NCBI GenBank assembly: GCA_023212695.1
Contig: JALCCG010000199.1
Location: forward strand, 1 to 39,570
Source of the DNA: Sporisorium sorghi
Lineage: Eukaryota > Basidiomycota > Ustilaginomycetes > Ustilaginales > Ustilaginaceae
Reading direction: 5' to 3'
Length of the DNA: 39,570 nucleotides
Part shown: positions 10,912 to 19,941 of the stretch, piece after piece
Layout: every line of letters starts with the position of its first letter
Numbering within the stretch: position 1 is the first letter of the stretch
Translations under genes and position numbers: made by a program
Notes under the pieces: model-generated
Told to the model about the DNA's origin: nothing
The model's input: only the letters and a program-made list of their open reading frames with translations
Databases searched by the model: none

Positions 10912-12048
10912 CTAGCCGCAAGTGATATCGGGATACACATCAAACCTGCGCTGCGTGCTGATGGGGATGTTCTTACGAGTCTGCTGCACCTCTTCCGGGT
11001 CAAAGGTGAAAAACAGCGTGTCTTCAGCTTCGGCGAGTTTGGCCTTGACATCGCCGAGCGGACCCACAACCGTCGAATGGCCCCACGCCGGGTAGGCCTT
11101 TTCGCCCTGCCTCCAGCCGTCCTTGTCGGTGAGTGCGCCGTCCATGGCGTGCTGACTGGGGCGCGCGGGGCTGCAGCCCAGCGTGTACACCTGGTTGTCG
11201 GTCGCACGTGCACGCAGGAGCAGCTCCCAGCTGACCGGACCCGTAGTCGTGTTGAACGCGCCCGGGTAGATAATGCAGCCCGCGCCGAGACGGCCCGCGA
11301 TCATGGCGGGTTCCGGGAAGCGCAGGTCGTAGCAAATCCCCAAACCAAACCTGCCCAAGCTGCAGTCGAACAGAGTGACGCGGTCGCCGCCGGACAGCGT
11401 CTCGCTCTCCTGGAACGTCATCTTGCCCGGGATGTCGATGTCGAACAGGTGCAGTTTGCGGTGGATGCTGATGAGCTGGCCTTGCTCGTTGAAGACGCAC
11501 GAGGAGTTGTAGATGTTGCCCGTGAGGTCGTCGCGTTCGGGCACGCTGCCGCCGACGAGCACGACGTTGGCCTCGCGAGCTGTTTCAGAGAGCATCTTGA
11601 GACTCGGCGAGAGTTTCTGGATGCGCTCGTCGATATCGACCGGCTTGCCGACGCCCTTCTCGCGAGCCAGCTTGGATGCGGCACTGGGATCGGTGGACGC
11701 ATCGATGGTCCAGCGGATCTCTTCTTTGCCCTTGCCCATGCGTGGCAGTGCAGAAGGCAGCGGCTTCTTGATTTTTTGATAGGCGCCGCCAAACGACTCG
11801 GCGTACTCGGCAAAGTACCTGACGCCGTAGGGAGAGTTGAAGCACTCGGGAAGTACGACCATACCCACGGGTGCCGAGATGGTCGCAGACGACGACGACG
11901 ACGAGGATGTGCCAGGTCGAGTGGATGCAGCGCGCAGAACGGCATCGCGTGCACGTTTCAGGTTGAATGCCTTGTCGAACGACGTGGAGCCGAGCTGCAC
12001 CAAGGCGACGGTGGTCTTTTGCAGAGAGAGCGTGGGTGCCGTCGACAT
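10912..12048 (-). CDS. Carbon-nitrogen hydrolase, Nit2-type omega-amidase (378 aa)
   Basis: The frame opens at a TTG (12240); the only in-frame ATG upstream of the conserved core is at 12048 (AAGCATGTC, A at -3), so it is taken as the start. The nitrilase triad is complete: E68 in LPECFNSPYG, K198 in HRKLHLFD and C239 in GICYDLRFPE. The stretches IPGKMTFQE, YPGAFNTTTGP and ATDNQVY match the Nit2 subgroup, which hydrolyses alpha-ketoglutaramate and alpha-ketosuccinamate, the products of glutamine and asparagine transaminases; the site is cytosolic and/or mitochondrial. The protein is about 100 residues longer than human NIT2. The extra length is a Ser run (about 48-54), an insert at about residues 88-146, and a loop near the C-terminus. 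It is head-to-head with RPL10A, 640 bp start to start, across an assembly gap. The exact Nit2 versus Nit3 assignment is inference. Confidence 0.93.
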   Translation of the reverse strand: MSTAPTLSLQKTTVALVQLGSTSFDKAFNLKRARDAVLRAASTRPGTSSSSSSSATISAPVGMVVLPECFNSPYGVRYFAEYAESFGGAYQKIKKPLPSALPRMGKGKEEIRWTIDASTDPSAASKLAREKGVGKPVDIDERIQKLSPSLKMLSETAREANVVLVGGSVPERDDLTGNIYNSSCVFNEQGQLISIHRKLHLFDIDIPGKMTFQESETLSGGDRVTLFDCSLGRFGLGICYDLRFPEPAMIAGRLGAGCIIYPGAFNTTTGPVSWELLLRARATDNQVYTLGCSPARPSQHAMDGALTDKDGWRQGEKAYPAWGHSTVVGPLGDVKAKLAEAEDTLFFTFDPEEVQQTRKNIPISTQRRFDVYPDITCG

Positions 12049-12342
12049 GCTTGCGATGTGTAACGAGTGGCTTGATGTTCGGGAGATGCTGGATGATGGT
12101 GGACAAGAGATGTACAGGCTGTTTGAGCTCAGCCCTGGTTGACTGCTCTCGAGCCAAGCTTTTCGGTCATCGCCGGCCAAATGACCGAGATTAGATCGAC
12201 TTCTGGACGTTTCGAAATCGCCGATCGAAGCGCATCTCAAATTCTGTTAGACCGGGTCAGCTCTCGGCTTTTGAAATTGCGATTTTCTGCGACTTTGCCG
12301 CAGCAGCTCAAGCTCGGATCCGAGCATTTGGCAGGATTCGAA

Positions 12343-12385
12343 GAGGAAATTTGAGAGAGAACTCTGGCGCGGCAGCAGCGAAAAA

Positions 12386-12419
<34 letters not shown>
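12343..12419. repeat. Left copy of a 77-bp sequence duplicated across the N gap, ending in GA repeats
   Basis: From GAGGAAATTTGAGAGAGAAC through AGCAGCGAAAAAGCAG and into a GA dinucleotide run, this stretch is identical to the sequence starting immediately right of the gap. It abuts the first N. Confidence 0.97.
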
Positions 12420-12519
12420 NNNNNNNNNNNNNNNNNNNNNNNNNNNNNNNNNNNNNNNNNNNNNNNNNNNNNNNNNNNNNNNNNNNNNNNNNNNNNNNNN
12501 NNNNNNNNNNNNNNNNNNN
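12420..12519. other. Assembly gap of exactly 100 N
   Basis: One hundred consecutive N, the usual placeholder for a gap of unknown size. It falls in the divergent promoter of the omega-amidase and RPL10A genes and does not interrupt either coding sequence. Confidence 0.99.
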
Positions 12520-12562
12520 GAGGAAATTTGAGAGAGAACTCTGGCGCGGCAGCAGCGAAAAA

Positions 12563-12598
<36 letters not shown>
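12520..12598. repeat. Right copy of the gap-flanking sequence with GA microsatellite
   Basis: Begins at the first base after the gap and repeats the left flank perfectly, then continues two bases further into the GA tract before unique sequence resumes. The GA tract would lie in the RPL10A promoter or 5' leader. Confidence 0.97.
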
Positions 12599-12606
<8 letters not shown>

Positions 12607-12688
12607 GGTATTGTCGAGACCCATCCAGCCGCTTCTTACCTTCCCTCTTCTCCTCACCAGTCACATCAACGACCCCCCATCCGTCAAG

Positions 12689-13339
12689 ATGAGCAAGATC
12701 CAGGTGTCCAGCGTGCGTAACACCCTCAAGGAGCTGATCAAGGCTTCCGAGGACAAGCGCCGAAACTTCAACGAGACCGTCGAGCTCCAGATCGGCCTCA
12801 AGAACTACGACCCTCAGCGTGACAAGCGTTTCTCGGGTACCGTCAAGCTTCCCCATGTGCCTCGTCCTCGCATGAGCCTGTGCATTTTGGCCGATGCTGC
12901 CGACGTTGACCGCGCCAAGCTGATCAACCTCGAGTTCATGACCGTGGAGGACTTGAAGAAGCTCAACAAGAACAAGAAGCTCGTCAAGAAGCTCGCCAAG
13001 AAGTACGATGCCTTCCTGGCTTCCGAGGCGCTGATCAAGCAGATCCCGCGTCTGTTGGGCCCCGGTCTGTCCAAGGCCGGCAAGTTCCCCACCCCCGTTT
13101 CGCACAACGAGGACCTCGAGAAGAAGGTGACCGAGGTCAAGAGCACCATCAAGTTCCAGCTCAAGAAGGTGCTCTGCCTCGGCGTCGCTGTCGGCCACGT
13201 CCAGATGTCGGACGACCAGCTCCTCGCCAACGTCATGCTCGCCATCAACTTCCTCATCTCGCTCCTCAAGAAGCAGTGGCAGAACATCAAGTCGCTCCAC
13301 GTCAAATCCACCATGGGCAAGGTCCACCGTCTCTTCTAA
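12689..13339 (+). CDS. RPL10A: 60S ribosomal protein L10a (uL1), 216 aa
   Basis: The start is the ATG at 12689 (GTCAAGATGAGC). The frame is open upstream, but the conserved N-terminus [13 protein letters not shown] fixes the choice. The whole length matches eukaryotic uL1/L10a, which forms the L1 stalk of the large subunit at the E site and contacts deacylated t[34 protein letters not shown] and the closing [10 protein letters not shown] are hallmarks. The length is that expected (216-217 aa). There is no intron. The codon choice is strongly C/G-ending (AAG, CTC, GTC), consistent with high expression. It shares a divergent promoter region, containing the GA repeat and gap, with the omega-amidase gene. 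Confidence 0.98.
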   Translation: MSKIQVSSVRNTLKELIKASEDKRRNFNETVELQIGLKNYDPQRDKRFSGTVKLPHVPRPRMSLCILADAADVDRAKLINLEFMTVEDLKKLNKNKKLVKKLAKKYDAFLASEALIKQIPRLLGPGLSKAGKFPTPVSHNEDLEKKVTEVKSTIKFQLKKVLCLGVAVGHVQMSDDQLLANVMLAINFLISLLKKQWQNIKSLHVKSTMGKVHRLF

Positions 13340-14096
13340 GCGCGGTCTTCCGATGTGCGAGCGCCTTGATCTCATCCATCGTGGCCTCTCTTTCCATTGG
13401 GCTTGATTCGTTTACCTCGGGTTCACATGCATCCTACAAAGCACTTACGCACGCTTACACCCAGTTCCATTCGAGTTCTTTGACTAGCATTCGACTTGGA
13501 ATGAGGGGAGCTAATCTTGTGACCTTCAACTCATCTTGCCCTCCCTAAAAATTCAAAATTGCCGTTCGAGTCGATGTCGCCGTTTGGTGGCTCACTCTGT
13601 TTTCGGATACTCGTTTCGAGCTGTGTAGGACGCAGCCAGTGTGATGTGATTGTGTGCACATCGAGCAAAGAGTTTCGTGAGGCCGTGTGCTGTTGTGTCA
13701 AGGAGCGGGTTGCATTCGTCGAAGTAGTCGGACTGGACAGTGAAGAAGAGACAACGAGTTGGCAGTGAGCTGCTTTCACGGCTGACCAAACACAGCAGGA
13801 TTGATACGCTTCGTGAGAATCCGATTCAGCCAACGTTAGGCGCAGGCTCTGTGCGAGCCTCGATCGGTCGAGCACCAGGACGCTTTGCGCTGCTCCACTT
13901 GATACCGAACCAAGCTTGAAGGAGCCTACATTCGGCTTCTCAGTCAACGGGAAATTGGCCCTCTCGACACAGCAAACTCATCCAAGATTCACACGCAGTC
14001 GACTCTGAGCATTGAAATTTTTGAAGATTGAGTGGAGAATGCAGTAGCGATGGCGGATAAGAATGCAGAGACAATCTCGTTGCTTGCGATTTGCAA
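13340..14096. other. Convergent intergenic region, no gene seen
   Basis: This 757-bp stretch lies between the 3' ends of RPL10A (plus) and PHB2 (minus). The longest frame (138 codons, minus strand) resembles no protein I know and lacks a coding signal. It presumably holds both 3' untranslated regions. Confidence 0.6.
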
Positions 14097-15086
14097 CTAC
14101 GCATGAGTAGGGTCCTCGTTGGCAACATTGAGCAGGAGCGTATCGGCATCCAGCAGAACCTTGTTGTTGGATCCAGCCTGCGAGAGGATGGTGGCGATGT
14201 CACGAGCGGCTTCGAGCTTACGAAGCTTGAGGAAGCCCTTGTTCTTCTTGACGGCCTCACCGATGAGCTCGGCGGACTTGGCCTCACCCTGCGCCTTGAC
14301 GATGATGGACGCCTTCTCCTGAATTGCCTGGTCGACGAGGAACGCCGCACGCAGCGCAGCCTGCTGAGCGATCTGCTTGGCCTCGACAGCATGCGTAAAC
14401 TCGGGCGAGAACGAGACGTGGGTAATGGACACATCGTCGAGCACCAAGTTGAAACGCTGCGCACGCGCGGTCAGGTTGTCGCGCACCAGCCTCGAGACCA
14501 TCTCTCGTTGCGTGATGAGCTGCGAAGCGTTGAACTGCGCCACAACCGATTTCAGCACCTCGTTGACGATCGAGGGGAGCACGCGCTCGTCGTAGTCGGC
14601 GCCGAGCTCGCGGAAGATGGTGGGGAGCGCATCGACGCGTGGACGCGAGAGCACACGGCAAGTGAGCGACACCATCTGCAGATCCTTGGTGCCCGTAAGC
14701 GAGGCGATGCTGCGCGGCTTGGCACGCACGTCGTAGTCGATAGGCCTCTCGAACCAAGGAATCATAAAGTGCGTTCCTTCGTTGAACACCGTGTCCTTGA
14801 TACCTGACAAGCGCGAGTACTTGATGGCTCTGTGACCACCGTCGACGTTGAACAGCGACATGTTGATTCCGAAACCGAGCGCTACGAGTGCAACGATGCC
14901 CGCCGAGCCGCCGAGAATGTTGGCGAGGTTGGGTGGGCCTCCGCGTCCACCGCCGCCTCCTGAGCTGCCGCCGCTGCTTCCTCCAGGCTTGCCGGCATTG
15001 TTGAACTGCTGCGATGCCTGCTGAGCCTGCTGTCGCAAACGCTCGAGCGTGCGAAAGATGTTTTGAGGACCCGATCCGCGGTTCAT
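14097..15086 (-). CDS. PHB2: Prohibitin-2, inner mitochondrial membrane scaffold (329 aa)
   Basis: The product matches prohibitin-2 over its length. Order: a basic, Gln-rich N-terminus; a Gly/Ser linker (about residues 34-50); one hydrophobic membrane segment (GIVALVALGFGINMSLF); the SPFH/band-7 domain (DGGHRAIKYSRLSGIKDTVF, EGTHFMIPWFERPIDYDVR); then a C-terminal coiled coil (EAKQIAQQAALRAAFLVDQA, KLEAARDIA). Prohibitin-2 assembles with prohibitin-1 into rings in the inner mitochondrial membrane that chaperone respiratory subunits and regulate the m-AAA protease. The ATG at 15086 gives the expected N-terminus. No intron. It is head-to-head with ARP9, 307 bp start to start. Prohibitin-1 is less likely because of the long basic Gly-rich N-terminal extension typical of PHB2. 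Confidence 0.97.
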   Translation of the reverse strand: MNRGSGPQNIFRTLERLRQQAQQASQQFNNAGKPGGSSGGSSGGGGGRGGPPNLANILGGSAGIVALVALGFGINMSLFNVDGGHRAIKYSRLSGIKDTVFNEGTHFMIPWFERPIDYDVRAKPRSIASLTGTKDLQMVSLTCRVLSRPRVDALPTIFRELGADYDERVLPSIVNEVLKSVVAQFNASQLITQREMVSRLVRDNLTARAQRFNLVLDDVSITHVSFSPEFTHAVEAKQIAQQAALRAAFLVDQAIQEKASIIVKAQGEAKSAELIGEAVKKNKGFLKLRKLEAARDIATILSQAGSNNKVLLDADTLLLNVANEDPTHA

Positions 15087-15393
15087 TTTGGTTCAAGTCT
15101 CCCTCAATGGATCGTGGGGTTGTTGCGATGGGATGCTCCGAGGTTGATGACGACGATGGTGAGCAGAGTGGAAATATTCTCGAGATTGGTTGACCAAAGC
15201 GTGCATTTGCTCGAAATTGGCTCAGCTCGGCTCAGTGCGCTCAAACAGCGATCACCATTCTATCGTCCGAGTGAAAATTCCCAAAAGCACAAAGACGCGA
15301 AGAACAACGCGAATTGCACGGACATCTTTCCTTCAACCGCTCCACATCCTATTCTCCTTCATCCATCCTCCTTCGACACTCACGACAACAACG
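15087..15393. promoter_or_regulatory. Short bidirectional promoter region of PHB2 and ARP9
   Basis: The starts of PHB2 (minus) and ARP9 (plus) are only 307 bp apart, so their promoters must overlap. The ARP9 side is a C/T-rich leader (CCTTCATCCATCCTCC). I see no unambiguous TATA box. Confidence 0.5.
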
Positions 15394-17031
15394 ATGACGG
15401 CTCGAGAAGCAAGGACGGTCATCGTAGTGACTGGATCGCACACCATCACCGCAGGCTACGGTATTCACGAGATCCTCAAGCGTCCCTCCATCTCACTCAC
15501 CGCGCGTGTCGGTCTTCCACGATCATCTGCATCCACTTCGTCCGCATCCTCGCCTCCAGACTACACGCAGTACCTCGTCGGCTCCGCTCTCGACCAGGCA
15601 GAACGAAGGGGCGATGACATTGCCATCTTCTGGCCCATGCGCAAGGGCTACGTACGCGACTGGCAGCAGATGATCGCGCTGTGGAACTACGTGCTCTTCC
15701 ATCTCTTGCCCATCCGTCGCTCGCACAACGACTCGAACGTGCTCATCAGCCTGCCACTGCCCGTGTCGCGATCCACGCACGCCTACTTGACGCAGATCTT
15801 CTTCGAGCACTTCAACTCGGCTGCCATCACGATCGCCGAAAAGCCCCTGCTGTCGTGCTACGGTGTCGGTGCCATGAACGCGTGCGTCGTCGACTTGGGG
15901 TACGAGAGCTGCGACGTGTCTCCCGTCATCGAGTGCATGGTCCAGTCCAACGCCAATGTCAAGACGGATGTGGGCGCTCGCCATTGCGTACTCTACCTCG
16001 CGCACCTGCTGCGTCGAGACCAGAGCCTGGTCAAGGCTATCCAGACGCTGCTCCGATACACCCGCAAAGCATCCGCTTCCCGACCGAGCGAAGAGGCTGC
16101 ATTGAAGAGCGCCATCTACTCGCTCGCGCAACAGCTGTTGGAGGAAGGTTTGGTGCTGGACGAAGAGGCGTTCAAAAAGGGAGCTGGAGGAATGATCTCT
16201 GCCGCCGACGGCGAGGACGACGAGGGCAACTTTGACATTGCGGCTGTACTCGTGGATGGCGCCAAGAAGCACGACGAAGAGGACGAAGAGAGGCGCAAGG
16301 CGTTGGAAGCGGGACAGGGCGAAGAGGTCGACGAGGCCATCCTGGCTTCCATCACGGGCGAAGACGGCCAAGCGGGTGGATCTACGGACGAGAAGGCGGT
16401 GCTCGTAACATTCCGAGGACTCAAGCTCAAAGTTGGTCCCGAGCGATTCCGCTTCCTCGAGCCGCTATTTCGACCCGAACTGCTCAAGGATGTTGCAGGT
16501 GCTTCCGATCTCAGTATCGGAGACGAACCCTTCGGAGCGGGCCCCATCGTCGCTGAAGCAACCAGCTCCTCGTCAAGCCACGACAGCTACCCCGCATCCA
16601 CCACCTCGCCCGACTGGAGCCAAGCCGTCCCCCTGCCCCTCGCCATCGCCAACGCCATCGCGCGCGTCGAGGACGCCGACCGTCGACCGCAGCTGTGGGA
16701 GAACCTCATCTTCACCGGCCAGCCGGCCAAGATCAAGACGATCCAGCTCGAAGCCATCTCTGCGCTTTCGGAATTCGTCGCAACCGAACAGACCGAGGCG
16801 GCGCAGGTGCTGGCCGAGCCCAACCCGCTGCAAGCGCGCAACGTGCGTGCGCTGCGTGTCCCGGACTACTTCTCCGAGTTCAAGGAGCGCAACGACCTCG
16901 CACCCTTTTTGGGCGCTACTATTTATGCCAAGCTCGTGTTTGGTGATCCGCAGGCGAAAGCGTTCATTACAAAGCAGAACTACAACGAGGCTGGGCCCAA
17001 TCAGGCGTTCTCGGTCAAGCTTACGGCGTGA
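15394..17031 (+). CDS. ARP9: Actin-related protein, Arp9 type (SWI/SNF-RSC chromatin remodelling), 545 aa
   Basis: The frame is open from a TTG at 15190; the first ATG is at 15394 (ACAACGATGACG) and gives the expected N-terminus. Residues 1-30 (REARTVIVVTGSHTITAGYG) replace the actin phosphate-1 loop. DIAIFWPMRKGYVRDWQQM and VLISLPLPVSRSTH, then SCYGVGAMNACVVDLGYES, follow the actin fold, matching fungal Arp9. An acidic, charged insert sits at about residues 265-330. The closing GATIYAKLVFGDPQAKAFIT is the family's C-terminal signature. Arp9 binds the HSA helix of the remodeller ATPase in SWI/SNF and RSC with Arp7 or a partner; it does not need ATP hydrolysis, consistent with the degraded phosphate loop. 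Choosing Arp9 over another nuclear Arp is inference from these segments. Confidence 0.82.
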   Translation: MTAREARTVIVVTGSHTITAGYGIHEILKRPSISLTARVGLPRSSASTSSASSPPDYTQYLVGSALDQAERRGDDIAIFWPMRKGYVRDWQQMIALWNYVLFHLLPIRRSHNDSNVLISLPLPVSRSTHAYLTQIFFEHFNSAAITIAEKPLLSCYGVGAMNACVVDLGYESCDVSPVIECMVQSNANVKTDVGARHCVLYLAHLLRRDQSLVKAIQTLLRYTRKASASRPSEEAALKSAIYSLAQQLLEEGLVLDEEAFKKGAGGMISAADGEDDEGNFDIAAVLVDGAKKHDEEDEERRKALEAGQGEEVDEAILASITGEDGQAGGSTDEKAVLVTFRGLKLKVGPERFRFLEPLFRPELLKDVAGASDLSIGDEPFGAGPIVAEATSSSSSHDSYPASTTSPDWSQAVPLPLAIANAIARVEDADRRPQLWENLIFTGQPAKIKTIQLEAISALSEFVATEQTEAAQVLAEPNPLQARNVRALRVPDYFSEFKERNDLAPFLGATIYAKLVFGDPQAKAFITKQNYNEAGPNQAFSVKLTA

Positions 17032-17931
17032 ATGTGGCGGTGCTGTGGCCGAATGTATTTGTAGTGGCTTAGATGTTGCAATGGTTTCTTTGATGCGGGC
17101 TTGTCTGTCAGTTTGTGGATGTGTCATGCGTGGTGACTGTGAGCTGAGAAAGAGCTGTAGGGTGAAGAAGCTCAGCCGTCATCTCTGGATCTCGGATCTT
17201 GAGTGGATGGCAGATCGGTGATCGCGTGTGCTACCTTCAGCGGCTCGGCTCGGCTCGGCTCGGCTCGGCTCGGCTCGTTTGCAACGCATTAACTTCAGCC
17301 TCGAGAATGCCGATCCAGCCGTGAACTCACGAGCTTACCGTAGACTCTTCGCAGCGATTCACAACATTTCCTGAACGCGAAGAAAAAGGCGCTTCAGAAA
17401 AAAAGAGTCGCGAAAAATGGGGTCGAGAAATTCACTCGTCACACAGATCGAAGATCGCGAGCCGATCCGATCCCCGATCAGGCTCGAAGCAGCGTCGGCG
17501 GGCACGACTCGCCGTTGCCAAGCATCATCAATTGCTGCAGCGGAGAACGCAGATCGACTGTGCGAATGAAAGCCAAAGCTGGAAGTTGGGAGATGATAGC
17601 GACGTTGAAGAAGCGCATGTGACGATGTGTCGCCCCTGTTTGTTGAGAGTACAGTGTTCTCCATACGATGGCGGCATGGATCGTCGGGAGAGACTAGAGT
17701 GACGGTAGCTGGCGAGCGAACTATCGACACGCTGCTCGCACTGAACCGCGTCTGGAGCGTGTCACCCCAACTCGGTTTCACTGCACGGGCGTCTGCCACA
17801 CACAGCACTGACGCCTGCCTGCTCGTAGATCACGCTCAACACACACAGAGAAACAACTGCAGACGCGAGCTGAACAGCCGCAAAAAACGTCAATTCTTTT
17901 AGAGGGCAGTGAGCGCGATGTAGCACTAAAC
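17032..17931. other. Convergent intergenic region with CGGCT pentamer array
   Basis: This 900-bp region lies between the 3' ends of ARP9 and RPL28. It contains a short perfect pentanucleotide array (17241-17277). No frame resembles a known protein and I see no RNA gene. Confidence 0.6.
17241..17277. repeat. CGGCT pentanucleotide tandem repeat
   Basis: Seven perfect copies of CGGCT followed by CG, about 200 bp beyond the ARP9 stop codon. It is outside any coding sequence. Confidence 0.95.
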
Positions 17932-19263
17932 TTAAGCGACGGGCTGCTCGACCTTGACGACCTTGCGCGAGCCGGTGCCGCGCACCTTGCGGGCGGGGGG
18001 CTGGGTGCGGCCGCGCTGCGAGCGCAGGATGGCCGAGGCGCGCACGACGGCGGCTGTTGTGGTGTGCGAACAAACACGAACGCGAGGGAAAGAAGAGTTG
18101 AGTCAGTATACATGCTGATCCAAGGCCACCTCGAGAGCTGCACAACGACCTGCAAAAGACGATTCCTTCCCAACGGCGATCCCTGGACGCGTGTCCGCCT
18201 TTTGCAATGTGGGTCGGGCAGTCGCACCGTTCCCCGCGGGGAAACAGACACGACACTGGAGAGCCAGCTCGCACAAGGGCACTGGCTCCACGAGAAGTAC
18301 CGCCGAAGCCGTACTCCGCCACGACGCCATGCTCGATCTTGCATCGCTATTACGCCCAAACCTTCAAGAATGCCGCCGTATCACGACGGGGATCCGGTGG
18401 GTTCTAGCGCGATGCATCCCGTGTTCCTCCCCATCGCTACACTTCCTCCTCATCCAAGCTCCTTCCTGCCCTACCATAAACCCCCTTGTCGAATCGAGCT
18501 GAAAACACTAACCCCTGGTCAAGTCGGCACGGTAGCCCTTCTTGGCAACGACGTTGCTCACAACGCCGGCAGCACGACGTCCGCCGCCCTTCTTGATGGT
18601 CGAGGCGTTCTTGGTCGCCTTGATCGCCGACGAACCCTGCTTGGCGTTCTTGGTGGTCAGCACGAAGCCCTTGCCGGACGAAGCGGCCTCAATGCCGACG
18701 GCCTTCGAGTTGACAACGCCCGAGTACTGTGTGAGAGTAGAGCGACGGTGGATGTGGAGGTCAGCACGAGAGTTGGTGAGGCTACGCGGAAGAGGTGAAG
18801 GTGGCGGGGACACGGTGTCGACCTGGAGCTGTTGGCGGCGGAGGTGGAGGTTGGGACGGTATCGACGGACGACGGAAGTGCACCGATAGCAAGGTCAAAG
18901 CGTCGACGAGTGATCGGTCGTTGCATGCCGCGGTAGTTGGTGTGTGTGTCGATCGACGTGACATCACTGTTGTTGAGCGTAAGGGTGGTTGCACGTGACT
19001 CTAGTGTCGATTGACGATCTTGGCGAAACCCATGCGTTGCCGTATGCTGGTGGTGTCGATGGAAACGTCCGCCGATGACGATGCTCCAGATCGACCGTAT
19101 AGCCGCCAAACTTGGGATGTTCATCCATCTATCTTACCTTGTAGCTGTGCAGCTGGACGAGGTTGCGAGGCTCGCGCGAGAAGATGCGGCCGAGGCCCTT
19201 CTGCTTGACGAGGAAGCTCGAGTTGTTGCGGATGAGAAGCCACTGGAGGTCCTGGGAAGCCAT
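17932..19263 (-). CDS. RPL28: 60S ribosomal protein L28 (eL28), three exons, 153 aa
   Basis: Minus-strand exons are 19263-19138, 18726-18513 and 18053-17932 (126+214+122 = 462 bp including stop). Donor 1 is AAG|GTAAGA, with acceptor CACAG|TAC. Donor 2 is AGGG|GTTAGT, with acceptor AACAG|CC; it splits codon 114. Branch-like CTGAC and TCAAC motifs precede the acceptors. The joined product begins MASQDLQWLLIRNNSSFLVK, continues YSGVVNSKAVGIEAASSGKG and then RADLTRA/AVVRASAILRSQRG, matching eukaryotic eL28 throughout, with a basic C-terminal tail. eL28 is a eukaryote-specific large-subunit surface protein. An in-frame upstream ATG would add a hydrophobic extension not found in the family, so the ATG at 19263 is preferred. 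The introns (411 and 459 bp) are long compared with the 96-bp hydrophobin intron. Confidence 0.95.
18054..18512 (-). other. RPL28 intron 2 (459 bp)
   Basis: Bounded by GTTAGT at the 5' end and CACAACAG at the 3' end on the minus strand. It interrupts codon 114 after its first base. I looked for box C/D snoRNA motifs and found no convincing pair; a short CCCCGCGGGG palindrome lies near 18233-18242. Confidence 0.9.
18727..19137 (-). other. RPL28 intron 1 (411 bp)
   Basis: Bounded by GTAAGA and CTCACACAG on the minus strand, between codons 42 and 43, with a branch-like GCTGAC upstream of the acceptor. No snoRNA is evident. Confidence 0.9.
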
Positions 19264-19941
19264 TTTTACAATAGTGATGATGTCAAAAGATATGAGATGG
19301 TGTTTCAGACGAACGACGACGACGATGATCACCATCACCAGCACAGCTGCGACCATGTCTGAGCGTCTTTGAATTCGATTCGTTTCTTCTCTCCGTCCCG
19401 ATTCGGAGTCTTGTGTGGCCAGCGGAGGGAACAATGCCCGATCCAGTGTTCCTTTGTCGACATTGAATTTGCGTGAAAATTCGGACCCGAGAGAATTTTG
19501 ACTTCGGCCGAAGCGTAGCCCACAGATCGGGTGCCCGATGCGACTCGATATTCGATGCGGAGGGTCGCACCACCCTCGAAGCTTCCTATATGGCCATCCA
19601 TCGCCTTTGCGTCTCTTGGATCGTCAGGCGCTTCAATTGCCTGGGACGGTTAAGCAAGGTAATAAGGGCGTACCATAGCGTTCGCTCTAGCCCCAAAACA
19701 CATGTCGAAAAGCTTGTTATGGCTCTTTGTTCCGCTTCCAAATCAACTCAAGCCCGTCCACGGCGAGCACACAAGATCAAACCAAAAGCAGGGGATTAAA
19801 GGGATGGATTAGGGCTGTTAGACCCCAAGGAGAGGGTGCGAATTAAGACGAAAATGAGACAAAACAAGCGAGCGAAAAAGACCAGAGACAATGCTACTCG
19901 TCGCGATCATTTGACTGATCGCCATACCATCTTCTGATCGT
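19264..19941. other. Hydrophobin 3' flank and RPL28 promoter region
   Basis: This 678-bp stretch separates the hydrophobin stop from the RPL28 start; both genes read on the minus strand. Near the RPL28 start it has a GAT-type triplet-rich tract (about 19310-19340). No gene is visible. Confidence 0.6.

Noticed and set aside
12049..12240. N-terminal extension of the omega-amidase
   Set aside because: It opens with TTG and has no ATG before 12048; there is no clear mitochondrial presequence.
12320..12350. TTCGAATCC on the minus strand resembling a tRNA T-loop
   Set aside because: The flanking bases cannot pair into a T stem and no acceptor stem exists.
15190..15393. Longer start for ARP9
   Set aside because: The upstream frame begins with TTG, has no ATG, and covers the region shared with the PHB2 promoter.
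18054..18512. Box C/D snoRNA in RPL28 intron 2
   Set aside because: Only loose C-box-like and D-box-like words about 300 bases apart; no terminal stem.
19264..19380. In-frame upstream ATG giving RPL28 a hydrophobic N-terminal extension
   Set aside because: eL28 proteins start directly at the MASQDLQW-type sequence; a hydrophobic leader would be wrong for a cytosolic ribosomal protein.
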